Positions 49,030 through 59,690 of a DNA stretch of 64,000 nt are shown here, piece by piece; position 1 is the first letter of the stretch, and each line of letters opens with the position of its first letter. Source of the stretch: Hepsetus odoe. Taxonomy: Eukaryota; Chordata; Actinopteri; Characiformes; Hepsetidae. The position numbers were made by a program, and so were the translations under genes. The stretch lies in contig CM029367.1 of NCBI GenBank assembly GCA_017165825.1, positions 23,732,529-23,796,528 of the forward strand, read 5' to 3'. The notes under the pieces are model-generated. The model ran no database searches and had not been told where the DNA came from. It saw only the letters and a list, made by a program, of their open reading frames with translations.

Positions 49030-50170
49030 TTTTTGGCAAACCACCTCAATGCATGTTGAAAGTTATAGCCTGGTGAATCCAACAGAACCACATCACCTGC
49101 AAAAAGCAATACTAAGGAACCAATCTAGATAGCCTCTGCCCCTGACTATGTCTTGAAATCCTGTCCATGAAAATCACAAACAGGATTGGGGACATGTGGC
49201 AGCCCTGACAGAGTCCAACACTCACTGAGAACGAGCTTGTCTTAATGCCAAGAATACAGGCATAGCTTTCACTGTGTTTATCCAGGGACAGAATGGAGTG
49301 CAGAAAAATATCCTGGTACCCTGTATTTCTGCAACACCCCCAAAAGAACCTCTCGGGGTACATGGTTGTAGGCCTTCTCCAAGTCCACGAAGCACATATA
49401 GACTGACAAACTCCCACAACCCACACAGTATCTGTGCGGGGAAAGAACTGGTCTGCTGTGATGAATCCACATTGCTCCTCTTGAATCTGAGGCTCGAGAA
49501 TCGGACAGAGTATCCTTTCCAGCAACCTGCCATAAACCTTTACCCCAATAATTGGAGCACATCCTCACTCTGCCGCTTTAAAGGTACTGTCCTAATAAAC
49601 CATGTCATATTTAAGATGCATGTCAGCCACAACAGCCAAACAATGTCCAGAGTCTTCAGCATTTCAGGACGTACCTCATGCAGTCTCTGCATCGTGCCAC
49701 TAAGAAATTTTGTGACTGCCTCAGTGACCTCTGCCAGGGTAGTAGGTGATGATGCCCCTCTGGCCCTGCCTCCCCCATGGAGGGTGTGTCTGTCAATGTC
49801 TGACCACCTCACCTTTTGAGGTCAGAGCCTCCCCATCCATGCTTAGAACAGCTTGGATAAGGCTCTGTCTGCCCCAGATCCAGGTCCGTCCCTCAAATTC
49901 AGGGGATGTTCCATGAACCAAAGCTAGTATTTGTACCCTGGGTCCAATCCTCAAGGGCTTACACCCCAACCAGCCGCCCATGAGGCATCGCACCCGGTCG
50001 TTTCTCCTCTTGCAGGTGGTGAGCCCTTGAGAGGACAGCTACACATTTCTTTTTTGGGCTTAGCCCAGCCGGACCCTGTGACAAATCCAGCCACCAGATG
50101 CTCACCTGCCAGTTCCCTTTCTACGCCTGTTTACAGGAAAGGATCCTGGTATCCCTGTTCCGGGCAAGGT
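49030..50170 (-). pseudogene. LINE family D reverse transcriptase fragment
   Basis: On the minus strand several short frames overlap. They read 'LHEVRPEMLKTLDIVWLLWL' (near 49660), 'LERILCPILEPQIQEEQCGF' (near 49500), 'YMCFVDLEKAYNHVPREVLL' (49400) and 'VGLCQGCHMSPILFVIFMDR' (49180). These are ordered reverse transcriptase blocks of a non-LTR retrotransposon, of a kind different from family C. Frameshifts break it into three or more pieces. The FADD active-site block lies beyond the retained part. The left and right borders are approximate. Confidence 0.8.
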
Positions 50171-50227
50171 GCTGATAATTGCTGTTTACTGCTTGAATTG
50201 CTCTTTGTCTGGCCCCTCGCCTGAGAC

Positions 50228-50328
50228 CTATTATTATTATTATTATTATTTGGACTTTGTATTTACTACAAGCGTTCATGCACCTTGTATGACGTGCTAT
50301 TGTAATATATTGTTTAAAGTTAGTATTA

Positions 50329-50362
<34 letters not shown>

Positions 50363-50385
50363 TGTTGTTGTTGTTGTTGTTGTTT
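50228..50385. repeat. (TTA)n and (ATT)n-(GTT)n trinucleotide tracts
   Basis: A TTA tract (50228-50250) is followed, 70 bases later, by ATT units that change to GTT units (50322-50385). Confidence 0.9.
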
Positions 50386-50554
50386 AGACTTTATATTGAG
50401 TGTATTTTTTCTAATACTTATTGCACATATTGCGTTGACGCTTCCAAAGGTCGATTCGGTAGGACACATGAATCGGCTCGATCGAATCTTTGAACTGAGT
50501 CTTTGAAAGAACGATTCGTTCACGAGTTGGACACGCTGTGCACGCTTGCCGGCC

Positions 50555-50568
50555 GTTGCCATGGCAAC
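50555..50568 (+). promoter_or_regulatory. RFX-type X-box palindrome
   Basis: GTTGCCATGGCAAC is a perfect 14-base inverted repeat matching the RFX factor binding consensus (two half sites, here without a spacer). It lies about 250 bases upstream of the kndc1 ATG, inside the CpG island, a typical position for a working site. Confidence 0.65.
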
Positions 50569-50740
50569 GTAGTTAGCAAACTGCCCCGCTGCGGTCGGTT
50601 CTGCGCAGCGAAGGAGGTGATCATCTCGCCGGTTCCTCTCCGTGTCACCGTTTCTCCGGTCGCACGGACGGGCGGTGTGTTCTGCGGACAGCGACTCGCG
50701 GCTCGTCTGCCCTTCAGCCCGAGCAGCCCTGCAGCGGCGC

Positions 50741-50770
50741 CGAGCCGAGCCGAGCCGAGCCGAGCCGAGC
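50741..50770. repeat. (CGAGC)6 pentanucleotide repeat
   Basis: Six exact CGAGC units, 44 bases before the kndc1 start codon, probably in the 5' UTR. It is GC-rich and could form structure in the mRNA leader. Confidence 0.95.
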
Positions 50771-50813
50771 CGCGGCTGTAGCTCCTGTCTGCGCTGTGTT
50801 AAATCTCAGCACG

Positions 50814-50918
50814 ATGGGCACCTTCGCCACGGGGCCGGTCACGCTGACGGACGAGGAAGATGAAGAAGAGGAAGAGAGTTGCCAAGTTGACCGATTGCCG
50901 CCCCTGCTCGAGGATGAG
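50814..50918 (+). CDS. kndc1: kndc1 coding exon 1: N-terminus
   Basis: ATG at 50814 with A at -3 and G at +4, a good Kozak context. It encodes 35 residues: MGTFATGPVTLTDEEDEEEE, an acidic stretch, and LPPLLEDE. It ends in phase 0 at a GTGAGA donor. The human protein also has a short variable acidic start leading into PLPTLPEDE followed by the KIND1 domain, so this ATG fits the family. KNDC1 (v-KIND) is a neuronal Ras guanine nucleotide exchange factor reported to limit dendrite growth. Confidence 0.9.
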
Positions 50919-51358
50919 GTGAGAGATGCGTTAAGTCAGCTCTGCTTTGCGGATTCAGGTGATATTCATGAGGCGGTTCTCGCTCGTTGTCCTGAAGTTT
51001 AATACGAAAAGCCTCGCTCCAGAAAGTAGAAATCCACTCCAGGATTTTGCTCCAACTGCGGGGTTTCTCCGGTGAGCTCAAGTCCCGTCCATAGCGGTGC
51101 CTACGAGGTTTTAACAAAATCCCGGCCTGGATTCTGGATTCAGTATATTGTGCATCTCTGGATCCAACCGGTACACACACACACACACACACACACACTG
51201 CTGCTGCTCCATAATCTAATAAAAGTGACGAGCCTCGATGGCATTCCATGCTTTAAATAAAGTACACTGTCACAGAATTCCACAGCGATAGGAATTAACA
51301 TCACCCAGAATGAAACTGGATATTAACTGACACTTTAATTCGATTGTGGAGCCGCAGC

Positions 51359-51359
51359 A

Positions 51360-51406
<47 letters not shown>

Positions 51407-51412
51407 GGGGGA
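51359..51412. repeat. Compound (TG)n-(AG)n-(G)n tract
   Basis: TG repeats pass into AG repeats and then a run of about 18 G. Confidence 0.95.
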
Positions 51413-52445
51413 TGGCTGATGCTGAAGGTGTTTATTGTGGTATTTATGTGACATTTCATTATGACTCAGGCTTGAACAGTCAGTTTATAAATGAGTCTAA
51501 TGGGAATCTAATGGGGAAATTGGCCCTGATAATCTGAAGCCTCCCATACTAGGTCAGAGCCATCCATAAGCATTCTCCTCTGGGATTGCTATTTTTCACT
51601 CTAACCTTTTCTTTACATTTGTCTCACATCAGAGAGCAGGGGTGCAGCAATACAGTTTAAAGTTTGCAAATCTGATTTTTTAAAACTGAAGTAGACTTTT
51701 TAAAATCCTCATTTAATGTGTTAAATATGACATATTGGTTATATACGATACATTGGTTTATCTAAAAAAAAGCTCTTAACAAAAGTTCTCAAAGCTTTTC
51801 AGCTAAATCCCAAAAATACATCTAGCAATAATAAGTGAAAATGGAAACATGTCGTGGGTAGGTGGTATAAACAAATCAGCATTACATAAAACCATCATAC
51901 CGCCTGCCTAATACCCCTTGAGGCACCATGTGCCGCGGCATCTAGTGCTAAGATGTCACCAGTATAAGTCCTTTCATTTACAACAAGGTATCAGACTAGT
52001 TCTCCAGTGCCCAGTACCCAGAGCATCAGCTCTCCTACCCCCATTAGATCGTCCCAGAGTGAATCTTGTGCAGCGTCTTCCCCAGGTAAGTACTGCTCAC
52101 GATCTAAAGCAAGCTAAATTAGACTAAGCCACATGCTTCATGGTCCACTTCTGTTGCTCACATGCCTGTTGTTGGCATGTGGACATTGATCGGCATGGGC
52201 ACTCTGACTGGTCTGCAGGTATGCAGTTGCATACAGAGTAAGCTGTGATTCACTGTGTGTTATTGTGTCTTTCCGTCATTGCAAGCATGAACATCAGTGA
52301 TCTTTGGTTCACCAATAGTTGACTCTGAGACTACTATTGATATGTACTCAGGCTGTTCCCTTGCTGCCTAATATATTTCCAAACACCGGGCTACAGTAAC
52401 AAGTTAATAAATTATTAATATCACCTGTCAGTGATTTTAATGTCA

Positions 52446-52594
52446 TGGATGGTGGTGGTGCCAAATCCCACCTCTGGCACTACCACCACCGGGTCCCTGA
52501 GCAAGACCCTTAACCCTGAGTTGCTCCAGGGGGACTGTCCCTGTAATCAGGACATGGAAGTCGCTCTGCTAAGTGCCGTAAATGTAAATGTAAA
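52446..52594 (+). repeat. SINE family B, copy 4, head rearranged
   Basis: Head shortened ('ggatggtggtggtgccaaat'), body normal ('ccctgagcaagacccttaac'), tail lacking the 'ggataagagcgt' portion but ending in AAATGTAAATGTAAA. Confidence 0.8.
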
Positions 52595-52676
52595 CACAAA
52601 AGGAACCTCTGACCAGCCATGTCAAGGGCTGCTGGCGGTGGAGAGGGGAATCCTAGAAGTTCTGTCTGCTTCTTCT

Positions 52677-52868
52677 AGGGTGGTGGTCTAGTGGTAGGAT
52701 ACTTGCCTACAGACCTCTGCATCAAGAGGTCCCCGGTTCGAATCCCACCTCTAGCACTACCACCACTGGGTCCCTGAGCAAGACCCTTAACCCTGAGTTG
52801 CTCCAGGGGGACTGTCCCTGTAATTAGGACATGGAAGTCGCTCTGGATAAGAGCATCTGCTAAATGCC
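52677..52868 (+). repeat. SINE family B, copy 5
   Basis: A near-complete copy: 'gggtggtggtctagtggtag', B box 'ggttcgaatccc' (perfect), 'ccctgagcaagacccttaac', tail 'ctctggataagagcatctgc'. It is 82 bases from copy 4 in the same orientation. Confidence 0.9.
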
Positions 52869-53181
52869 TCTATACCCTCATATTACTTCTGCAAAAAAAT
52901 CATATAACAAAATCAAGATGCTGTGAAAAAGTTGAACGAGGCCAAATCACTGAACAAAATCGATTTCAAACATGAAGTAACTTCATCAGAAGGATTTGCA
53001 TCTTTGCCAGGCGGGAAATGCTTTAATACAGAAGTAGTCTTCAGTGGAACGATGGGTCTGGCTACTGTGATTTAGTTCTGAATCAGTGCAATGCAAGAGA
53101 AGTTCTACACAAAGCCAGGAGTAGAGGAAAACTTATGTAGGCCGGAGTGTTTAATTTACTGAAGGACAGAGTGAGGAGAAG

Positions 53182-53186
<5 letters not shown>

Positions 53187-53226
<40 letters not shown>
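53187..53226. repeat. (AG)n microsatellite
   Basis: AG run of about 40 bases. Confidence 0.95.
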
Positions 53227-53232
<6 letters not shown>

Positions 53233-54304
53233 TGTTTTTCTGTACTGCTGTACTGTTCTCAAGGGAGTTTGCCTATTTATGGGCCGCACTTGCACTGCTG
53301 CGTCAAGTGGCACTTTCCTGCTCTGTATGTCTTATTTTTCAGCTTTCTGGGTCTGCTTCGTTCACTCAGACTGTGAGAGAGTGCGTTTCACTACTGGAGG
53401 ATGCACGATTGGCTGGTTTTAATCTATTTATTCCTTCTTACAGGAAAGCTTTGCCAGTTTCTTCAGTGGTCAGCCAGAAGTGTAGATAGCACATGCACAT
53501 TATTAGGGATTTGTGTGTGTGTATGTGTGCATATATGTGTGTTTTGTGTACGCATGTGTGCATGTGTGTGTGTGTTTGTGTGTGTCTGTGTGTGTGTTTA
53601 CACATTTAAATCAGTGATTATATTTAAGACAGAACTGTGTTCTGTATGTAGTGGATCTTTACTTCTGAAAATAGCTGTAGGCTTCATGCTTGGAGGCCGA
53701 TGTAAGTCTGCCAATAACATCCTAATCTCTCTGTCTGATCCAAGATAGCTGGAGAGACCTTTAACAAGAGAAGCAACACTTCACCATGAAATAAACAGAG
53801 ACTTCTGATGCTGTAGGTTTAAAAAGGCCTGATTTTTCCACAGTGCTTTTGTCTGGACAATACTGTTATAAACGTCAAATCTTGTTCTACAGTACAGAAC
53901 ATGATTATAAAGCTAGTTTCATTTTATAGTTGTGACAGCGTGTATGTGGAGAGCTGGAAAGTTTAAAACTTAATGCTAGGTTCTCTGTTTGTGTGTGCGA
54001 AGCCAGTATCAGTATTTGCTTAGTAGAGCAGCCAAGCTTAGAATCAAAGTGTTGCTTTAGTCTGGCTGTGCTTTGGAGGTTGAGACAGCACCTGTCCACC
54101 TAATGTTCTGTTCTTTCTTTCTGTTTTCTATACTACCACTTAGAGCTTCAGCGAAGATACAGGCACATATTGTGGACTGCAAAAACTAGGACAGAGGATA
54201 ACACATTTGGATGAAGTTTTAATAGTAAAAATGATTTAATGTCTATATGTATACTTAGTGATGGGCAACAGTAGTTCTAAGATTTGGTGACATTAGATCT
54301 TTAA

Positions 54305-54560
54305 AGTGAAAGTGAAAACCCTTGTCATCGCGAGGTCACGGCACAGCACACATGAAGCACAACGAAATTGGACCTCTGCATTTAACCCATGCACACTCAA
54401 ACCCGTGCAGCAGTGGGCAGCTATTGAAAGCGCCCGGGGAGCAGTGACGGGGACGGCACCTCACTCAAGGGTACCTCAGGGCAACCTATCGGGAAGGGGT
54501 TTGAACCCCTGATCCTCCAATCATGCGGCTAACGCCCTTACCACTAGGGCACCGCTGCCC
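54305..54560 (-). repeat. SINE family A, full length
   Basis: Minus-strand copy from the tail complement 'agtgaaagtgaaaacccttg' to the head complement 'accactagggcaccgctgcc'. The B-box complement 'gggtttgaacccc' is nearly perfect. Confidence 0.85.
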
Positions 54561-56294
54561 AGATCTTGAGATCTTAATCTAGAATCAGCAAACATAACAA
54601 TCAAACAAATGGCTTGGGAAAATAAATTTGAAATAAAAAGAAAAAACTGAATTTTACATATCTAATGAAATTGTAACAATTAAGGTTAAAATTAGAATAA
54701 ATGCATAAAACCAAGTAAACTTTTTTAGAAAATTGTGGCAGTGCAGAAGAAAAATGGTTGAATGCAGGCTTGCATCAGGAAGGTAGTTAACAGATATGTT
54801 TGTAACATTCTTTTAAATATATATTTTAAATTGGTGTAATCGACAAAGGCTGGATCCCCAATTTTCTTTCAGCTGTTGCTACAAACGTCTGATAAACTAG
54901 CAGCAGATGCTCACATTGTTCTTGAAGAAAAATAGTAGTCCATTAAGGGCTTGTATATAATGAGGTTTAGGACTAACATTCATTTCCACGTGTTACAGGA
55001 TTCCAGCGCTGTTCAGCTTAAACTGGACAGTGTGCTCTTTCCTCCCAGTTTTTTTTTAAGGAACCAAGCACTCAGTGGTTGTGTGTTTTGGAAGCTCATT
55101 AAAAAGTGCAATGCATTAATCAAGTCAAGAAATAAAGACATGAATCGGTTTTACAGCATATTTTGGATTTACGAGTAGCTTCATTTTAGCAAAGGTGGAA
55201 AAATGGTGTTCACCTTTTTAATGGGATCTGAATCTAAGATAACACATTAAGACTTAACCTTAGATTTAACCCAGGACTAAGGTCCCGGAACCTGATTTTC
55301 TTCAGAGTTTGGTCTGAGGTCACTGATTATTTTAGTGAAGCCTGATTGAAACTTATTCCGGCTATGATTTTGTTTGAGAGAGGATTTTATATATACTGAA
55401 ACTATTAATACTTATCTTACTATTTAGAACCAGAATCAACTTTATTGATCCCAAGGAAAATTGCTGAAACTAAATGGAAGGTTGAATATAAACGTAGTTC
55501 TTTAGTGCGTTAGCATGTGGGTCAGGTTTCTTTAAGGTTTTATAACAGCTATGTTGAAGGCATCTGGAAAAAATGGAACACAAATATGAAACCCATACAA
55601 TCTGAAACCGTGAGCTGTTAAATGAGTTATGCGTCTGTGTTTATTTAAAAAAAAAACAAAAAAAAACTAGTATAAATCTAAATTGTGTGAGTGTTCACAT
55701 AATGCATCATTATGCAAAATATGAGGTAGAAACATATTTGTCTGGTTTAAATCACATGCCATGGCATGACATCTGGCATAACATTCAAGTAGGAATTCTG
55801 TGAAAGCACAGTAGAATAGCTATGGCTGAGCGTTGCTAAATTTGTTGATTAAATTGTACCTGTTGGCATTTGATTGTGATGATGTGTTTGACCATGTGTT
55901 TCACCAGACGACATCCTCCAAAAATGTGCTGCACTCTTAATTCTTCATATGATTGTAATTCATGATATGATTGTATTCAGCACAGCTGGCAAGGATTTTA
56001 ATATTTTATGGTTACTATTAGGTTGGGAGTGGAGTACTGCAGAAAAATGTTCTGCCTAGAGCGGATTTGTTGTCAGAAACTGACCACTGATGCTGAAAAA
56101 ACTGAGCATAAATTCAAATTTAGGACTCAACTGTTAAACCACAAGGTGAACCATAATATATTTCTACATTTAATTGGCTTGGCTTGAATGAATGACCCTC
56201 AGTGTAAATGACATGATAAGCAAAAATAAAATTCCTTTCTCTATTACCACTGTGCATAGCAATGTATTGCCTGCTGTGTAATTTCTCTCCTCAG

Positions 56295-56493
56295 GAGAAT
56301 GTGTCTCTGGCGGATATCCTGTGTCTGAGAGACAGCTGTCTGTCGGAGCAGGAGGTGTGGGCGGTGTGTGCCGAGTGTGTCTGCTCCCTGCAGAGCATTA
56401 CAACATCTCCACTTTTTCACACACTCTGCATCACACCAGACACCCTGGCCTTCAACGCTCACGGCAATGTCTGCTTCATGGAACAGCTTAGTG
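56295..56493 (+). CDS. kndc1: kndc1 coding exon 2: KIND1 domain, first part
   Basis: It reads ENVSLADILCLRDSCLSEQE, then VWAVCAECVCSLQSI and LCITPDTLAFNAHGNVCFME (residues 36-101). This is the start of the first KIND (kinase non-catalytic C-lobe) domain, related to the C-lobe of protein kinases without catalysis and known to mediate protein binding. The match to human KNDC1 is close along the whole exon. It ends in phase 1 at a GTGAGA donor; the Asp codon is completed by the next exon. Confidence 0.96.
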
Positions 56494-58562
56494 GTGAGAA
56501 TCCTGAATCCCTCTCTGTGTGTATACACTTCTAATATCAATTTCATTGTCATCGGTTTCAATTAGAAACTTTAATTGAATTCAGTCATATACTTTAAAAG
56601 AGTTTACCAAAGTTAAGGGTCTCTTTGTTAATTGTTTTCCTTTTTCCAATGGATCTTAATGAAGCCTGGAGCCTTTTATTAAAAAGGCTTCTGATAACTC
56701 TTACATGTACAACATTTGTGCTGCTCACTCCTTGAGGGGCTTTCTATAATTGTTTTTGTAAATGAAATAAATTATTTACAGCTCACTTTTAGCTGGCAGT
56801 CTATTAACCCAAATGAAATCATTTATATTAAGGCTTCTTTTGGAAATCTACTGGTCCATCCATAGACTTTATACACCATTGTTTGACCATCATGATCTTT
56901 GTGAATATCAGAGGCAGATGTGTTAGTGTGTGGTAGGTACTGAACAGTTTCCATTTCTTTAGAGATTTCTTTTCGAGATTACTAAAAGAAAACGATTCAG
57001 TTCAGGGAACCAAAAAACACATTCTTTTTTATTTTAAACATTTAGGGGACCAAAGTCATAGGAGATCTGGGGTTGATTCTACATGTGACATCTTCATGTG
57101 GAACCTGATGCTATTGTTTCATGATAGAAACAGACAGTGTCAGTAAAACACTTCATCATGGGACTAAATCATCAAAATCAGTCATTCAGAGAGAGAGAGT
57201 CAAGTCTTTGGACTATTTTGATCAAACATTTGTTGCAATGCGACATGTTGTTAAGCCTATCAATAGCAAAAGATGGTTAATGGCGGCGTGTACTTCATGC
57301 ACTTTAACTTTACCATATTGATCGAAAAAAGAAGAAATTGTTGCCGTGACTGTTGACTGATTTAATCTGATGTCAGCTGCTTACTCGAATTACTTTCATG
57401 TGTTTCACCTTTCACATTAATCTGACTCCACCTAATCCCAATTCCTAATGCGTGTTACTAGGAGATTTTTTCAATTTTTCCTGTAGTCAGGACCAAAGCA
57501 GGAAACCCATTGCTGCGTTTTAGTTCTAGTTCAATTCCTAACCTTAGGATTTGTAGTGGCATATGTAACCTTGAGCCTTGATTTTGTTAACAATAGTCAT
57601 TTGGGTAAACAGTAAAAGCTTATCAAGAGGTTATAGCTACTTAAATCATTTTTGACATGGACATGTTTCAGGTCTCTAGCATTGAAACATCATTGAAATT
57701 TGGCTGTTAGGTATCAAATAAGAAATGCCAAACGGAGACGGTGATTAATTCAGTGTTTGTAGAGGCATCTTTCACCTGTTTTTGGTTTATATTTCAAATA
57801 AAGCAAACCATTTGGAAGCTGAGAGAGATCTGGATGTGTCATGGTTTATTTTATTAAAAGTAAATGACCAAAGTTTAAAAATGTTCTATAGGAACTATGA
57901 ACCAAAAAGGGAAATGTATTGGACATTTTATCCATCATGAGCTGTGCATAACATTTAAAATACTGCGGAAAGATGAAATGCAAAAAGCACAAGGGTAATA
58001 CCTGGTGTTTAGTGATTTCAATGATGAGCAGAAGAAAGGGCTTTCAGTCAAACGGGGTTCGCACAGTGTGGATGTAAAATACTGTGGAATTAATGTCATC
58101 ATTTGAATTGCACTGAAGCAACTATACGTGCATGGTTATAATTTTATTTTAAAGCTTTTATCTCTCTAAAACTGAACTTACGTTGAGCTCATCTCCCTTA
58201 GCAGTGTGTATATTTTTTGCTTCTGCCTATTGGAGTAGCTTATCTGTTATCTTCGTTCAGAGTACTTGCTTCTTGCCTATGGATACTGGAGGATGGAAAT
58301 AATATTGAGGAATATATGATAAAGCATGAAAAGAGTGTAGCCTGACCTATATAAGTCCTCCAAACTCTGCAAAGCAGTCTGGAGAAGGCTGGGTATCCTC
58401 AGTGTCGGTGTCCTATTTAAAGGAGCCAGTGCTGCAGCAAGATTAACAGCATGCTGCATAAAGACTAACAGGAATCAGTGCTAAAGTGAATTTATATTTC
58501 AGTCTATATAAAAAGTAATCATATGAAAGTAACCATTTGTAATATTTTTCTCTTTTTACCAG
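56494..58562 (+). other. kndc1: kndc1 intron 2
   Basis: GTGAGA donor, TTTTTACCAG acceptor. AT-rich; no repeat family or gene was recognised. Confidence 0.85.
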
Positions 58563-58621
58563 ATGACCCTGAAGGCTCTTTTGTGCCACCTGAATTTGAC
58601 AAAACTGGATCCACATTTGAG
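58563..58621 (+). CDS. kndc1: kndc1 coding exon 3: KIND1 domain, middle
   Basis: A 59-base exon that completes an Asp codon and reads DDPEGSFVPPEFDKTGSTFE (residues 102-121), a highly conserved KIND1 segment in which PPEF corresponds to the kinase APE-like region. It ends in phase 0 at GTGAAA. Phase and similarity agree on both sides. Confidence 0.95.
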
Positions 58622-58879
58622 GTGAAATAATACACTGTATGTCCTGACATAGGTCACTATTTAAGTTTTGACCTCTTGTTCATGGACATTACAGAATGTA
58701 TCCTGTTGTTCTTACTATCTGTTGTCTTTGTGTCTCTTCTTATCAATGTGCTGTTCGGAATTAGCTTTATGGAACAGAGTAGTCTACAGTGAATATGAAA
58801 TCCTAATTCAGGAAATCAGTCAAGATACACAATGACAATTTGGAACTCCACCCTTTTTATACTTATATTCTGTAATGGT

Positions 58880-59690
58880 ATGGTTGAGGCCCAGCCCAAT
58901 TTGTTTTACCATGGTGTGGATGGGAGGAAAAAGGAGAGTTATCCTAAAGGAAAAATATATCAACAGTGTTCACAAGGTGAAAAGAGTATCAGAGAGAGTG
59001 ATGAGTATGATGCTGGAAATTGAAAGTGTGAATATTGTTAGTGCATGTGCCACGCAAGCTGGAGAAAGAAGAGAAATAAGAATTCTTGGGTGAGTTGGAT
59101 GATGTAATGGAGCGTGTATTCAAGTGAGAGGGTGTGTTGACTAGTGCAAACTTTAATGGGCATGTTGATGAAGGGAACAGATGACGTGATGGTTAGGTAT
59201 TGTGTGAAGGTATGCTGAGACAGAATACATGAGTGTGAATGAAAGGGAGTACAGCGAAATGGTTAGGCTGTAGGGAGCAGAGCTGGTGAAGGTTGGGATC
59301 AGTAGTTCAGACCTAAAGGTGCTGAGACCTGCATTGGGAGTGAGGAGGATGGACAGGATTAGGAACGAGTTTAGAGGGACAGTTCAGCTTGGATGATTTG
59401 GAGAGAAAGTTAGAGAAGCAAGATTGCGTTGATTTGGACACGTACAGACACGTAATCCAGGAGAGACCAGGATTATATCAAAAAAAGGATGTTGAGGCTA
59501 AAGCTCACAGTCAAGAAGAAGAGGAAGACCAAAAAAGTTTATGGATGTGGTGAGAGGAGATGTGTGAAGGAGGAAGATGCCAAAGACAGGAAGAAATGGT
59601 AATTGATGATCTGCTATGGTGACCCCTGGACAAGCAGCATGTAGAAGAAGGAGAAGAAGAAGAAGAAGAAGAAGGAGAAGAAGGAGAAGA
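58880..59690 (+). pseudogene. LINE family C copy, internally deleted, (GAA)n tail
   Basis: The 5' part (58880-59210) reads FYHGVDGRK, then 'LKEKYINSVHKVKRVSERVM' in a second frame, a piece of an APE-type endonuclease domain; a degraded 'FNGHV.EGN' block follows near 59150. After that the sequence jumps to the post-reverse-transcriptase end ('gaggatggacaggattagga') and finishes with (GAA)n at 59646-59690. The reverse transcriptase core is missing. Confidence 0.7.

Larger units (their letters stand above)
50440..50930 (+). promoter_or_regulatory. kndc1: CpG-rich kndc1 promoter / 5' UTR region
   Basis: CpG dinucleotides are abrupt and dense here, against an otherwise CpG-poor AT-rich background. 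The island spans the kndc1 start codon at 50814. It contains a perfect X-box palindrome (50555-50568) and a CGAGC pentanucleotide repeat. No TATA box is obvious, as expected for a CpG-island promoter. The transcription start cannot be placed from sequence. Confidence 0.75.
50919..56294 (+). other. kndc1: kndc1 intron 1 (5.4 kb)
   Basis: GTGAGA donor, TCCTCAG acceptor. It holds CA (51173-51198), a TG-AG-G compound run (51359-51412), two SINE B copies, an AG tract (53187-53226), GT sequence (53515-53600), one SINE A copy, and a short piece at 55424-55475 resembling a LINE end ('atcaactttattgatccc'). The stretches 51413-52445, 52869-54304 and 54561-56294 otherwise hold no recognised gene. Confidence 0.85.

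Noticed and set aside
50460..50530. hAT-like sequence around 'gaacgattcgttcacgag'
   Set aside because: It resembles phrases in fish hAT/MITE repeats, but no terminal repeats or target duplication could be defined, so no element is claimed.
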